Below, in pieces: positions 27,977-36,860 of a stretch of DNA of 64,000 nucleotides (position 1 is the first letter of the stretch; the number at the start of each line of letters is the position of its first letter). The DNA lies in contig JACKIN010000005.1 in NCBI GenBank assembly GCA_020638495.1, forward strand, positions 62,001 to 126,000, given 5' to 3'. The notes under the pieces are model-generated. The model saw nothing but the letters and a program-made list of their open reading frames with translations, ran no database searches and had not been told where the DNA came from. Source of the DNA: Geminicoccaceae bacterium (GTDB taxonomy: Bacteria > Pseudomonadota > Alphaproteobacteria > Geminicoccales > Geminicoccaceae). The position numbers were made by a program, and so were the translations under genes.

Positions 27977-29347
27977 CTATCCCTTCGCGTCGGCGCCGGC
28001 GATCGATGCAGCGGGTGAGGCCGATGTCGGAAGGGTGACCGCCGCCTCGAACCCGGACGATTTGCCTGGCCGTGGTGATCTGAGCACGAGCCGGCTGCCG
28101 ATGCGGTCGGCGATCGCGGCGGCGATGGCGAGGCCGAGGCCGCTGCCGGAGGTGTGCTGGCTGGCGCGCTCGAAGCGGGTGGTCAGGCGGCTCAGCGTCT
28201 CGGCTGGCACGACGGGCCCCTCGTTGGCGACGGTCAGCAGGCCGCTTTCGCTCAACGTCACCTCGACGGGAGACGTCGCAGCACCGTGCCGCAGCGCGTT
28301 GTCGACGAGGTTACGGCAGAGAATGCCGAAGGCGTCGGGATCGAGGTCCGACATCACCGGCCGACCCGCGAGCGTCAGGGTGACGCGGTCGCGGGTCGGC
28401 GTTCGGTCGATGTCGTCCACGACCACGCGGGCCACGAGCCGCAGGTCCGAGCTGCGATCCAGCCGCAGCCGGCCGCCTTCCGCCCGGGCGAGCTGCATGA
28501 GGCGCTCGGCGAGGCGGGTGAGCCGCTTGAGCGTCGCCTCGATCTCGCCGGCCCGTCGTTCGGCCTGCGGGTCGGCGGTTTCCGACCGCAGGCGCTGGGC
28601 CTGGGCGATCGCACCGGCGAGCGGGGTCCGAAGCTCGTGGGCGGCATTCGCGGCAAAGTTGCGCTCGGCGTCGAAAGCGGCCTTCAGCCGGTCCAGAAGG
28701 CCGCTCAGCGTGGCCGCGATCGGGGCGATCTCCGCCGGCAGGTCCCTGGCCGGAACGGGCGACAGATCGCGGGCATGGCGCGCTTCGAGCCTTTCTCGAA
28801 AGCGCCGGAGCGGTGCGAGATTCGCCCGCACGGCGAGAACGACCGCCAGGAGCGCCACGGGGATCACGACCAGAACCGGCAGGCCGAGGCCCATCTGGAT
28901 GTCGCGCGCGATGGCGGCGCGGTGCTCCATTGGCTCCGCCACGGTGATCCGGACGGTGCCCCGCAGCGCCTCCTCGCTGTAGAATCTGTGGGTCGCCGTC
29001 TGGGCGAAGCCGGGGCCGTCATAGGTGGGAAAGATCAGGGGATCGGCGGTGTGGGACTGGAGCAGGATTTGCCCCATTGCGTCCCGCACGACATAGGTGA
29101 AGTGCTCGTCGTGCTCGCGGATCTGGGCGAGCCGCTGGGCGTCGTCATCCGCCTCGCGGTCGACGATGTCGAGGACGGCAAGCGGCAGGAGGCGTTGCGC
29201 CGTTTCCTGCAGGGTCGAGTCGAAGACCTCCTGCATCTCGTGCCGCAGCACGATCGCCGTCACCGAGGCGGCGGCGATCCAGAGCAGCGTCAGGAGAGCG
29301 CCGATCGAGACCCCGAGCCGTGCCTGGAGGCTGCGCGGCAACCTCAT
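27977..29347 (-). CDS. QseC/PmrB-like sensor histidine kinase
   Basis: 456 aa with two membrane helices (about 11-32 and 166-188) around a periplasmic sensor domain of about 130 residues. A HAMP linker follows, then the H-box FAANAAHELRTPLAGAIAQA with the phosphorylated His, the N-box NLVDNALRHG, and the G-box GSGLGLAIAAAIADR. The ATG overlaps the regulator's stop (ATGA), the usual arrangement of a coupled two-component pair. The signal is unknown. The divergent PepSY protein may be a target or modulator. Confidence 0.92.
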   Translation of the reverse strand: MRLPRSLQARLGVSIGALLTLLWIAAASVTAIVLRHEMQEVFDSTLQETAQRLLPLAVLDIVDREADDDAQRLAQIREHDEHFTYVVRDAMGQILLQSHTADPLIFPTYDGPGFAQTATHRFYSEEALRGTVRITVAEPMEHRAAIARDIQMGLGLPVLVVIPVALLAVVLAVRANLAPLRRFRERLEARHARDLSPVPARDLPAEIAPIAATLSGLLDRLKAAFDAERNFAANAAHELRTPLAGAIAQAQRLRSETADPQAERRAGEIEATLKRLTRLAERLMQLARAEGGRLRLDRSSDLRLVARVVVDDIDRTPTRDRVTLTLAGRPVMSDLDPDAFGILCRNLVDNALRHGAATSPVEVTLSESGLLTVANEGPVVPAETLSRLTTRFERASQHTSGSGLGLAIAAAIADRIGSRLVLRSPRPGKSSGFEAAVTLPTSASPAASIAGADAKG

Positions 29348-30003
29348 GGCGTGCCCAGCCGATAGCCCAAGCCACGCTCGGTCTCGATCACCCCGGCCCC
29401 GAGCTTCTTGCGCAGCCGGCTGACATGCACCTCGATCGTGTTGCTCTCGACCTCGGCATCGAAGGCGTAGAGCTTCTCCTCGAGCTGCGCCTTCGACAGG
29501 AGCTGGCCGGGCCGTGCGAGGAACGTCTCGAACAGCGCCCATTCGCGCGCGGTGAGCTGGATGGGCCTGCCGGCCCGGCGGATGCTGCGCGCGGCGAGGT
29601 CGATGTCGAGCGCGCCGTGGGTGATGATCGGGTTCGGGTTGCCCGTGTAGCGCCGTGCCACCGAGCCGATCCGTGCCGAGAGCTCGGCGAGGTCGAAGGG
29701 CTTGACGAGGTAGTCGTCGGCGCCGGCGTTCAGGCCTTCGATCCGGTCGGATACCTGATCGAGCGCTGTCAGGATGATGACGGGCGTGACGTCTCCCCGG
29801 ACGCGCAGCGCCTTGAGAAAGCCGATGCCCCGGCCATCCGGCAGCATGAGATCGAGCAGGATCAGATCGTAGGCGGCGCTGGCCAGCGCATCGCCCGCCG
29901 CATCCAGCCGGGTGACCCAGTCGACGGATTGGCCGTCCCCGGCGATCTGGTCGCGCACGGCGGAGCCGAGGACCGTGTCGTCCTCGATCAGCAGAAGGCG
30001 CAT
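29344..30003 (-). CDS. OmpR/PhoB-family response regulator
   Basis: 219 aa. The receiver domain has MRLLLIEDDTVLG, the phospho-Asp in LILLDLMLPDGRG and YLVKPFDLAEL. The C-terminal winged helix has LTAREWALFETFLARPGQLL and ESNTIEVHVSRLRKKLG. ATG at 30003 is the family-typical start; the frame runs further upstream without support. It is transcribed away from the PepSY gene, so the 146-bp gap probably carries its own binding sites. Confidence 0.93.
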   Translation of the reverse strand: MRLLLIEDDTVLGSAVRDQIAGDGQSVDWVTRLDAAGDALASAAYDLILLDLMLPDGRGIGFLKALRVRGDVTPVIILTALDQVSDRIEGLNAGADDYLVKPFDLAELSARIGSVARRYTGNPNPIITHGALDIDLAARSIRRAGRPIQLTAREWALFETFLARPGQLLSKAQLEEKLYAFDAEVESNTIEVHVSRLRKKLGAGVIETERGLGYRLGTP

Positions 30004-30149
30004 GGCTCTCGGCTCCAATTGTTCCGCGTGCCTTCTTATACCTTTCCGGCCTGACGCGAGGCTGACGCTCACCGGGCCGACGCTTCAGGCTGCCGTCAGC
30101 TTCAAGGTGCATGCTCCGCGCGAGATGGCCGCAACACGGAGCCCCGCGC

Positions 30150-30419
30150 ATGAGGAAGACCCTGGCAATTCTGGCCTTTTTCGCCGTCCCGCCGGCCGGG
30201 GCGGCGCTGGCCGACGACGACTGCACGGTGCCGATGGCCGAGTGGCAGCCGCGCGAGGCGGTTCAGCAGATGGCGGACGCGCAGGGGTGGGCCGTGCGGC
30301 GCATCAAGATCGATGACGGCTGCTACGAGATCAAGGGCCGCGATGCGGCCGGTCGCGCCATCAAGGTCAAGATCGATCCCGCGACGCTGACGATCGTCGA
30401 GCTCGAGCTCGACGACTGA
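30150..30419 (+). CDS. Secreted PepSY-domain protein
   Basis: 89 aa with a Sec signal peptide (MRKTLAILAFFAVPPAGAAL). A PepSY-type fold of about 60 residues follows (WQPREAVQQMADAQGWAVRR, CYEIKGRDAAGRAIKVKIDP). Small PepSY proteins are commonly paired with OmpR-type two-component systems, as here, and are thought to act in the periplasm, perhaps by inhibiting proteases or sensing. Two Cys residues (DDDCTVP and DDGCYEI) could form a disulfide. Confidence 0.85.
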   Translation: MRKTLAILAFFAVPPAGAALADDDCTVPMAEWQPREAVQQMADAQGWAVRRIKIDDGCYEIKGRDAAGRAIKVKIDPATLTIVELELDD

Positions 30420-30588
30420 GAACGTGCCAAATCCTGCCTGCCTTCCTGACGTCGAGCTGAAGCGAAAACAGCGCCGCTGTCAGCAAGCCTTCAGGTGGCG
30501 GCTCCACATTGATCGCATCGGCTCGAAGGAGACCCGGACCATGAAGAGAAATCGAGGATCACCCACGCTTCAATCAAGGGAGAAGATC

Positions 30589-31116
30589 ATGCGCACGCCG
30601 TTCATCATTGCCGCTGTCGTGTCCGCGTTCGCCGCGACGGCATCGGCCGCCCCCTTCACGACCCCGTACGTGCTGAGCGCGGTCCATGCGGACTTCCTCA
30701 CGCAGCTCGAGAAGGTCGCCGAGACACCGGGCGAGATCGGCACCGCTGCCCGCGCCGCAGCCGACCTTCTGGCGGCGCACAACGAGGCCGAGGAAAGGGT
30801 GGCCCTGCCGCTCCTCGGGCTCACCGAGGAAGTCGCCGAGGGCAAGGCGGTGGACGATCCCGAGGCGACGCTGGCGAGCCTGGAGAGCCTGCAGGCGGAG
30901 CTGCCTCTCCTGGTCGAGGGGCAGGCGGAGGCCATCGGTGCCCTGGTCAAGCTGTTCGCCGCGGCCGAAGCGGAGGGCGAGGCGGATGTCTCGCGTCTGG
31001 CCGAGCGGATCATCTGGCACGAGCTGACCGATGCCGAGATTCTCTATTCAGCCGCGACACTCGTCGGCGCCACCGTCCAGGCGGGCATGGCCGACGCGGA
31101 TGTGGAGAAGAACTAG
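30589..31116 (+). CDS. Secreted hemerythrin-like four-helix protein, metal site incomplete
   Basis: 175 aa. A signal peptide (MRTPFIIAAVVSAFAATASA) is followed by an all-alpha protein. H33 (SAVHADFL), H64/E68 (AHNEAEERVALPLL) and H144/D148 (WHELTDAEILYSAATLVG) fit the HHE hemerythrin pattern. Only three His residues are present, where classical O2-binding hemerythrins use five, so a di-iron site is doubtful. It follows the PepSY gene by 169 bases on the same strand. The ATG at 30589 follows AAGGGAG. Confidence 0.6.
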   Translation: MRTPFIIAAVVSAFAATASAAPFTTPYVLSAVHADFLTQLEKVAETPGEIGTAARAAADLLAAHNEAEERVALPLLGLTEEVAEGKAVDDPEATLASLESLQAELPLLVEGQAEAIGALVKLFAAAEAEGEADVSRLAERIIWHELTDAEILYSAATLVGATVQAGMADADVEKN

Positions 31117-31422
31117 TGCGATCGGGGCCGCTCTCCGACCGTGACCCGATCTCGATGGCGAACGCGGGCCGGCGGCGCACGCGCGGCTCGCCCGGGGAGA
31201 AGCTCGAGCGTTGGTGATGCTTGCGAGGCGGGTGCCGCGGGCTCAGGATTGCCCGGCATGAAGCCGGCGGGGAGACTGATCTCCCCGCCGGCCCCAGCGG
31301 ATATTCGCCAGCGAGATGGCTGGAATGGTGGAGTGAACCCCGCCCCGCCGACGCCCGCAACATCATCGGGAATCGGCCAACGCTCCGCCTATGAAGGGAA
31401 TACTGCCTGGCTCGACCCGCGC
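31117..31422. other. Convergent intergenic region
   Basis: 306 bases between the hemerythrin-like gene and the ABC permease, which point at each other. Apart from the strong hairpin at 31263-31292, I see nothing coding or regulatory here. Confidence 0.6.
31263..31292. terminator. Bidirectional hairpin terminator
   Basis: A perfect 13-bp stem (31263-31275 with 31280-31292) closes a CTGA loop between two convergent genes. There is no T tract on either side, so termination would rest on the very GC-rich stem, or the hairpin may only protect 3' ends. Confidence 0.65.
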
Positions 31423-32292
31423 TCAGGCCTTGATGCCACCCTCCATCAACCCCTTGAAGAAGAGCTTCTGGGCGAAGGCGAAGGCGATGAGGCCGGGGGC
31501 GGTGACGATCACGTAGACGGCGGCGATGCGCGGCCAGGCCCACTGGCCGAGGCCGCCCGCGGCATGCGCCAGCATGACCGGCACGGTGCGCGCGCTCTGG
31601 TCGTTGGTCAGGGTCGAGCAGAGCAGGTACTCGCCCCAGGCGGTGACGAAGTTGACGATGATGATGACGACGAGGCCGTTCCTGACCAGCGGCAGGCCGA
31701 CCATCCAGAGACACTTCCAGGGGCCGGCGCCGTCGATCTTGGCCGCATCGAAGAGCTCGCCCGGGACGAGCTGGAAGACGCTGCGCATGATCAGGATGGA
31801 GACGGCGAGGCTCAGCGTGATGTAGGGCAGGATCAGGCCGGCCGTGCTGTTGATCAGGCCGAGGTCGCTCTGGATGCCGTAGATGGTGATGATCGAGACG
31901 ACGCGCGTCGGGAAGTAGAGCGACGCGATCAGCATGGCGATGATCCAGGCCTTGCCGCCGAACTTGAGGTGGACCAGCGCGTAGCCGGCGAGCACGGCGC
32001 AGAAGCAGGTGATGACCACCGTGAAGCCGGTGACGAAGACGCTGTTGAAGAGGTTGATCGGCAGCGTGTCGATCTTCTCGATGACGTAGCCGTAATGGGT
32101 GAAGTCGAAATTGCGTGGCCAGAGATTGCCGCGCATCGAATCCGGCATCGACTTGATCGAGAGGAGCAGCACCCAGAGCAGGGGCAGGATGATGATGGCG
32201 CAGAAGAAGAGGATGATGCAGTGGCGGATGACGGCGGCCCGATGCAGCACCGGGTTCCTCTGCATCGGGATGGCGGCGGTTGCGGTTGCCAT
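31423..32292 (-). CDS. Sugar ABC transporter permease (MalG-like)
   Basis: 289 aa, six membrane helices. The EAA loop is ELFDAAKIDGAGPWKCLWMVGLPLV (about residues 185-209), which contacts the ATPase. The C-terminus FAFAQKLFFKGLMEGGIKA is the usual end of CUT1-family permeases. ATG at 32292 lies five bases after the stop of the partner permease. A 53-bp relic of a related gene's end is found at 26602. Confidence 0.92.
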   Translation of the reverse strand: MATATAAIPMQRNPVLHRAAVIRHCIILFFCAIIILPLLWVLLLSIKSMPDSMRGNLWPRNFDFTHYGYVIEKIDTLPINLFNSVFVTGFTVVITCFCAVLAGYALVHLKFGGKAWIIAMLIASLYFPTRVVSIITIYGIQSDLGLINSTAGLILPYITLSLAVSILIMRSVFQLVPGELFDAAKIDGAGPWKCLWMVGLPLVRNGLVVIIIVNFVTAWGEYLLCSTLTNDQSARTVPVMLAHAAGGLGQWAWPRIAAVYVIVTAPGLIAFAFAQKLFFKGLMEGGIKA

Positions 32293-32297
32293 GATCT

Positions 32298-33245
32298 TCA
32301 GCCCTTGCGCCGGAAGAGGTAGAGGAGGCCGCCGACGAAGACCATCATGAAGACGGCGCCGATCATGCCGATGGCGGCGGCGAAGCCCTGGCGCCAGAGC
32401 CCGGTCTTGAACGCCTGGTCGTACATGAAGATCGTCCAGGTGTAGGTCGGCGATTCGCGGTCGAAGCCGCCGAAGATCAGGTACTCGTCGATCACCGCCA
32501 TCGACGTGCCGAAGCGCAGCACGATCAGGATCATCATGATCGGCTGCAGGGCCGGCAGGGTGACGTTCCAGAAGATCTGCCACTCGTTGGCGCCATCGAC
32601 CCGGGCCGCCTCGGTCAGCTCCTTGGGGATCGCGGCGAGGCCGGCGAGGAAGAAGACGGTGTGGTAGCCGAGCCCCCACCAGACCTCCATGATGGCGATG
32701 GACGGCAGGGTCAGCGCCGTGCCGCCGAGCCACTGGGGGGCGGTCTGGATGGTGAACACACCCAGCACCTCCACCAGGAAGTGATTGATGGGCCCGACCT
32801 GGAAATTGTACATCCATTTCCAGAGCACGAAGATCAGCGTGCTCGGGATCACCGCCGGGATCAGGATGATGACCCGGTAGACGGTGGCGACCCGCTGGTT
32901 CCGGACCCGGTCCACCAGGATGGCGAGGAGCAGCGGCAGGATGATCGTGCCCGGCAGGAACATCGCCGTGAACAGGGCAGCCCGCCCGAGCCCGGCCCAC
33001 ATCAGGGGATCGGTCAGGGCTTCGGCATAGTTGGCGAAGCCGACCAGGTTGGCCGGCTCGTTGGCGAGGAACTGGTAGTCGGTGAAGCTGATCCAGACGA
33101 CCCGGATGATGGGCCAGACCTGGTAGCCGACGAAGAAGACGAGCGCCGGCAGGAGGAAGAGCCAGACATTGGCCCGCGCCCATTGGGCGCGTTCCTCCGA
33201 CGATCGGGGCCGGCTCGGCGCGTTCATGCGGGCGGTCAGCTTCAT
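32298..33245 (-). CDS. Sugar ABC transporter permease (MalF-like)
   Basis: 315 aa from ATG 33245 (MKLTARMNAPSRPRSS); TTG at 33269 is an alternative in-frame start. It has six membrane helices beginning VWLFLLPALVFFVGYQVWP. The EAA loop is ELTEAARVDGANEWQIFWNV. The partner of the MalG-like permease, forming the inner-membrane channel of a CUT1-type oligosaccharide or polyol importer. Confidence 0.92.
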   Translation of the reverse strand: MKLTARMNAPSRPRSSEERAQWARANVWLFLLPALVFFVGYQVWPIIRVVWISFTDYQFLANEPANLVGFANYAEALTDPLMWAGLGRAALFTAMFLPGTIILPLLLAILVDRVRNQRVATVYRVIILIPAVIPSTLIFVLWKWMYNFQVGPINHFLVEVLGVFTIQTAPQWLGGTALTLPSIAIMEVWWGLGYHTVFFLAGLAAIPKELTEAARVDGANEWQIFWNVTLPALQPIMMILIVLRFGTSMAVIDEYLIFGGFDRESPTYTWTIFMYDQAFKTGLWRQGFAAAIGMIGAVFMMVFVGGLLYLFRRKG

Positions 33246-33380
33246 GGCGTCGGGACGATCCTCCGGCAAGGCCCCGAGCGGGCGGACCCGGGCATTTCGG
33301 TCGAGCGAGAGACGGAGCGGCGGCCGGAATTCCCGTGCCGCCGCCCCCGGGCGCTGATCGCCGGAACGGCGCTGCCGCCC

Positions 33381-34763
33381 CTAGCCGCCGCGGTTGATTT
33401 CCGCCTGCACGGCCTCGACGACCTTGGCGAGCGCCGCCTTCGGGTCGCTTTCCTCGCCGGTGAGGTAGGTTTCCCAGATCGGCTTGCCGATGACGAACTG
33501 CTGCAGGCCGAAGAGGTGGTTCTGGATGGCCCGCGCCCGGTCGAGCTGGCCGCGGACGAGGTCGACGAAGGGCGGCAGCCAGTCCGGCCGGTCGGCGTTC
33601 CAGCCGGCATAGATCGAGGCGTAGGGCGGGAGCTGACCCGGATGCGCGGTCGCCGTGCCGGCGATGGAATCCTGCCAGATCTGCGGGTTGTAGGTCAGCG
33701 CCTGGATGTACTCGGCCGCCTTCTCCTTGTTCTCGCCGTGCTTGAAGAGGGCCGAGCCCGTGGTCCAGAAGACGGTGGAGCCGGCGCCGCCCTTGAACTT
33801 CGGCAGGCCGCCCATGCTCAGCATGGCCGGATCGTCCCAGTACTGCGCCATGCGCAGGGGCGCATTGAAGTACTTGGTGTAGAGGCCGACGCGCTGGGCG
33901 GCGAAGGCGAGCTCGTCCGGCGTGCCGTTGACGCCGCCATCGGTCGTCCCGGCGAGCAGGATGTCGGGATTGGAAAGCGCCATGATGTTCTTCATCAGGA
34001 TCAGCGCCTCGACGGCGGCGTCGCTGGTGAAGTCGAAGAGGCCCTCGGACGTGTAGACGTCGGGCGACATCGAATGGGTGAAGGGGGCGAGCGAGCGCCA
34101 GCCATGCGCGTCGAAGGTGGCGCCATAGGGGGCGGCGCCCGAGTCGACGATGGTCTGCGCCGCCGCGAGATAGGCGTCCCAGTCCTCCGGCGGCATGCCG
34201 CCGAGCCCGGCCTGGTCGGTGATGCCGGCGTGCCAGCTCATGCCGATCACGTCGAGCAGGAACGGCCAGCTGTAGAGCTTGCCGTCGATCGAGCACTCCT
34301 CGCGGATCGCCGGCAGGATGTCGTCGATCACCTCCTTCGGGATATAGTTGTCCCAGGGCTCGATGACGTCGGCCTCGATCATCGCCGTCATCTCGACGAA
34401 CGGCGTCATGCCGACATAGACGTCCCAGGTGCTCTTCTGATCCTTGGCCTCGGCGACGAAGCGCTCGATGCCGAAGCCCTCGACCGGGGCGATCTGGAAG
34501 TTGAGGTCGGGGAAGCCGGCGTTCACCTCCGGGATGGCCGGGTGCAGGTCCGGGATCCACTGGTAGAAGGTCGGCGTCAGGGGGCGGGCGGCGAGCGCCG
34601 ACCGGGCACCCATGCCGAAATTGGCGGCGACGCCGACACCGGCCATGCCGAGCCCGGCGGTCACCGTGCGCGACAGGAACTGCCGGCGGTCGATCTCGCC
34701 GCGCAGCAGGCGCCTGCGCCATTGCTCCTGAAGGATCAGCTCGTGCTCTTTCCGTTCAGTCAT
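33381..34763 (-). CDS. Sugar ABC transporter substrate-binding protein with twin-arginine signal
   Basis: 460 aa, SBP_bac family. The N-terminus carries RRQFLSRTVTAGLGMAG, a good twin-arginine signal, so the protein is probably exported folded. The mature part (PTFYQWIPDLHPAIPEVNAG, YSWPFLLDVIGMSWHAGI) is that of CUT1 binding proteins. ATG at 34763 follows GGAGGG. No ATPase gene is present in the cluster, so a shared MsiK-like ATPase encoded elsewhere is needed. Ligand unknown. Confidence 0.9.
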   Translation of the reverse strand: MTERKEHELILQEQWRRRLLRGEIDRRQFLSRTVTAGLGMAGVGVAANFGMGARSALAARPLTPTFYQWIPDLHPAIPEVNAGFPDLNFQIAPVEGFGIERFVAEAKDQKSTWDVYVGMTPFVEMTAMIEADVIEPWDNYIPKEVIDDILPAIREECSIDGKLYSWPFLLDVIGMSWHAGITDQAGLGGMPPEDWDAYLAAAQTIVDSGAAPYGATFDAHGWRSLAPFTHSMSPDVYTSEGLFDFTSDAAVEALILMKNIMALSNPDILLAGTTDGGVNGTPDELAFAAQRVGLYTKYFNAPLRMAQYWDDPAMLSMGGLPKFKGGAGSTVFWTTGSALFKHGENKEKAAEYIQALTYNPQIWQDSIAGTATAHPGQLPPYASIYAGWNADRPDWLPPFVDLVRGQLDRARAIQNHLFGLQQFVIGKPIWETYLTGEESDPKAALAKVVEAVQAEINRGG

Positions 34764-34818
34764 GGTCGAACGTCCCTCCGAAGCTTGCTTGGCGTTTGTC
34801 GTTCTTGGCCTTCGAGCA

Positions 34819-34846
34819 GTTATAATCGGGGCCGTGGCCTTGGCAA
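34819..34846 (-). promoter_or_regulatory. Sigma-70-type promoter of the sugar ABC operon
   Basis: Leftward TTGCCA (34841-34846), a 16-base spacer, and TATAAC (34819-34824), each five of six to consensus, lie about 56 bases upstream of the substrate-binding-protein start. Position and match are good. Confidence 0.65.
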
Positions 34847-34858
34847 CATCGAGTCTGC

Positions 34859-35053
34859 TCAGGGATCCGGGGTGCCGGTCGGGGCTCCGTCCGGCCGCCC
34901 TTCCTCCTGCCCCCGCCGGTAGATGACGAGCTCGCCGCTCTCGCCGGTCAGGATGCCCGGCCCCGGCTGCAGCTCGTCGGGGCGCGGCGGGTCGAACGGC
35001 TCCATGCCGCAGCCGGCGAGCAGCAGGATGCCGGCCACGAGGACCAAGCTCAT
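34859..35053 (-). CDS. Small lipoprotein
   Basis: 64 aa. The signal sequence MSLVLVAGILLLAGC has a textbook lipobox (LAGC, lipidated Cys15), then a Pro-rich tail with GPGILTGESGELVIYRRG. No family is recognised. It starts seven bases after the porin's stop on the same strand, so it may be a porin-associated outer-membrane lipoprotein. Confidence 0.75.
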   Translation of the reverse strand: MSLVLVAGILLLAGCGMEPFDPPRPDELQPGPGILTGESGELVIYRRGQEEGRPDGAPTGTPDP

Positions 35054-35060
35054 AGCCACA

Positions 35061-36407
35061 TCAGAACCGGACGCGCGTGCCGAAGCTGCTGACGAGGATG
35101 TCGTCCACATCGTCGCCACCGCGCAGCTCGGCCTTGTGCCAGCGCAGCCCGAAATAGAGCTCGGCGCCGAAGCGGGTCCAGTCCTGGACGACGGCGAAGC
35201 CGGCCGAGCTGCCGTCCGCGGTGATGGCCGCGGCCGAGTTGATCGGCCGGTCGTCCGCCCAGTCGTAGTCGACCGAGAAGGCGGTCGGGCCAAGGGACAC
35301 CAGCTCGGTGATCACCCCGAGCTTGCCGTAGAGCGTCGAGTAGTCGCGCCCGTCGCGGATGTCGCGACCCGCATTGAACGTCGCGTTGAGGCCGGTCGGC
35401 CGATGCAGCATCGAGCCGGAGCTGACCAGCCGCACGTCGACATCGTCGATGTTGGGCTGCTGCACGGCCGCCGCCGCCGTCGCCTCCCAGGTGTCGTTCC
35501 GGCCGGCCCAGTAGACCGCACCGTCATAGCGCTGGTTGCTGGCGAACGAGGTGGCCAGCGAGAAGCCGGCGAGGCTGGGCGTGTCGTAGCGGATGCGATC
35601 GCGGCGCGACCCGTTCAGGTTGCTGAAGACATTGGAGATGCTGATGCCGGTGAGGTCGCCGTCGCTGACGAACTGCAGGCCGCCCGCCGTGTCGGCGATG
35701 GCCGAGTACTGGATGACCGAGGTGCCGGAGAGGTCCACCTGACCGGCGCCGTCGGCTGCCATGGGCCCCTTGCCGAGCGCCAGGCGGCCGAAGCGGGTGC
35801 TGTCGACATAGGCCTGGACGATGCGCTGGTCGGTGAAATCGCCGGCGTCCTCGTTGTCCTGCGAGACGCGGAAGGAGGGGTTGGGGGCGATGCCCAGCTC
35901 GATCGCCGTGCCGATCGACAGCGTCTCGTCGATCCGGCCGGTGCCGACCAGGCGGACCCTCGAGACCGAGTTGCCGTTGTCGACGAAGTAGGTCTTGGTG
36001 CTGTCGCCATCGTCGGCGACGTTGATCATGCGGTTGATGTGGCCGGAGATGGCGACCTCGATCTCCGGTTGTCCGGAGGTGATGACGCGCTCGGGCATCG
36101 TCTGGGCCGGTGGGGTCTCGGGCGCCACCACCTCGAAGGCCGGCGGCGGCTCGGCCGGCTCGCCCTCGAAGGGCACCTGGGCCACCTCGGCCGTGCCTTC
36201 GGCCGCCTCGAGATGATCGAGACGCTGCCGCATCGCCTCGAGCTGGCGGGTCTGCTCCTCGAGCTGCCGGGCCTGGGCCGCCAGCTGCTCGGCCTGGGCC
36301 TCGATCAGCGCCCGGAGATCGCTGGCGGTCTGCGCGGCCACGGGTGCCGGCAGAAGGACGGACGCGCCGAGGATCATCGAGCCGAGAAACGCCCCCTTGT
36401 TCGTCAT
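35061..36407 (-). CDS. Outer-membrane porin with N-terminal coiled coil
   Basis: 448 aa from ATG 36407 (MTNKGAFLGSMILGASVLLP signal peptide). A heptad-rich region (about 30-70, QLAAQARQLEEQTRQLEAMR) likely trimerises or tethers the protein. A beta-barrel with many alternating strands follows and ends in VRF, the C-terminal Phe recognised by the Bam machinery. It resembles alphaproteobacterial porins. It lies upstream of the lipoprotein and the sugar importer, which suggests a shared nutrient-uptake role. Confidence 0.85.
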   Translation of the reverse strand: MTNKGAFLGSMILGASVLLPAPVAAQTASDLRALIEAQAEQLAAQARQLEEQTRQLEAMRQRLDHLEAAEGTAEVAQVPFEGEPAEPPPAFEVVAPETPPAQTMPERVITSGQPEIEVAISGHINRMINVADDGDSTKTYFVDNGNSVSRVRLVGTGRIDETLSIGTAIELGIAPNPSFRVSQDNEDAGDFTDQRIVQAYVDSTRFGRLALGKGPMAADGAGQVDLSGTSVIQYSAIADTAGGLQFVSDGDLTGISISNVFSNLNGSRRDRIRYDTPSLAGFSLATSFASNQRYDGAVYWAGRNDTWEATAAAAVQQPNIDDVDVRLVSSGSMLHRPTGLNATFNAGRDIRDGRDYSTLYGKLGVITELVSLGPTAFSVDYDWADDRPINSAAAITADGSSAGFAVVQDWTRFGAELYFGLRWHKAELRGGDDVDDILVSSFGTRVRF

Positions 36408-36549
36408 GATGGCCTCCCGCGACCCCACGCCATTTCCGGCGAGGCTGCTGAACCCGGCGAGGAGTTGCAAGGGGATAAAGCGGCGAGCCGACGCAATGCC
36501 GGCCACCTGTGGCCCGTGCACCGGCTCGCCGCCGGCCACTGACGCTGCG

Positions 36550-36828
36550 AGGAGCCTGTCCGAGAAATGGCCACCGCCTGCACGCACCCTTCCTGGCTCT
36601 GGGCGAGGAGACCGGCCCGCCGCGATGCGGGGCCATCGTCAGGGCCGGTCGACGTGGCCCAAGGCCAGGAAGGGCGCGCCCTTCGGGTCGCTCTCCGGCG
36701 GGCGAGGCCCGCCCCATGGCTGCCGGGGCGCCGCCTCGCCGATGCTGTGGCATCGCCTTCGTCGCCGCTCCTTGCCCTCGCCCGCCAGAGAGCGATGCAG
36801 GCGGTGGCCATTTCTCGGACAGGCTCCT
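36550..36828. mobile_element. MITE-like element with 33-bp perfect terminal inverted repeats
   Basis: The 33 bases at 36550-36582 (beginning AGGAGCCTGTCCGAGAAAT) are the exact reverse complement of 36796-36828, enclosing 213 bases with no gene. Total length is 279 bp. The terminal sequence resembles ends of IS5-type elements, which would supply the transposase in trans. No target duplication is clear: the flanks are GCG and AGG. It separates the porin from the divergent gene at 36861 and fills most of the 453-bp gap. Confidence 0.8.
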
Positions 36829-36860
36829 AGGCTGGCACCCGTTAACGACTGGGGGGCGCC

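Noticed and set aside
30424..30588. N-terminal extension of the hemerythrin-like protein
   Set aside because: No ribosome site and no hydrophobic start; the signal peptide begins at 30589.
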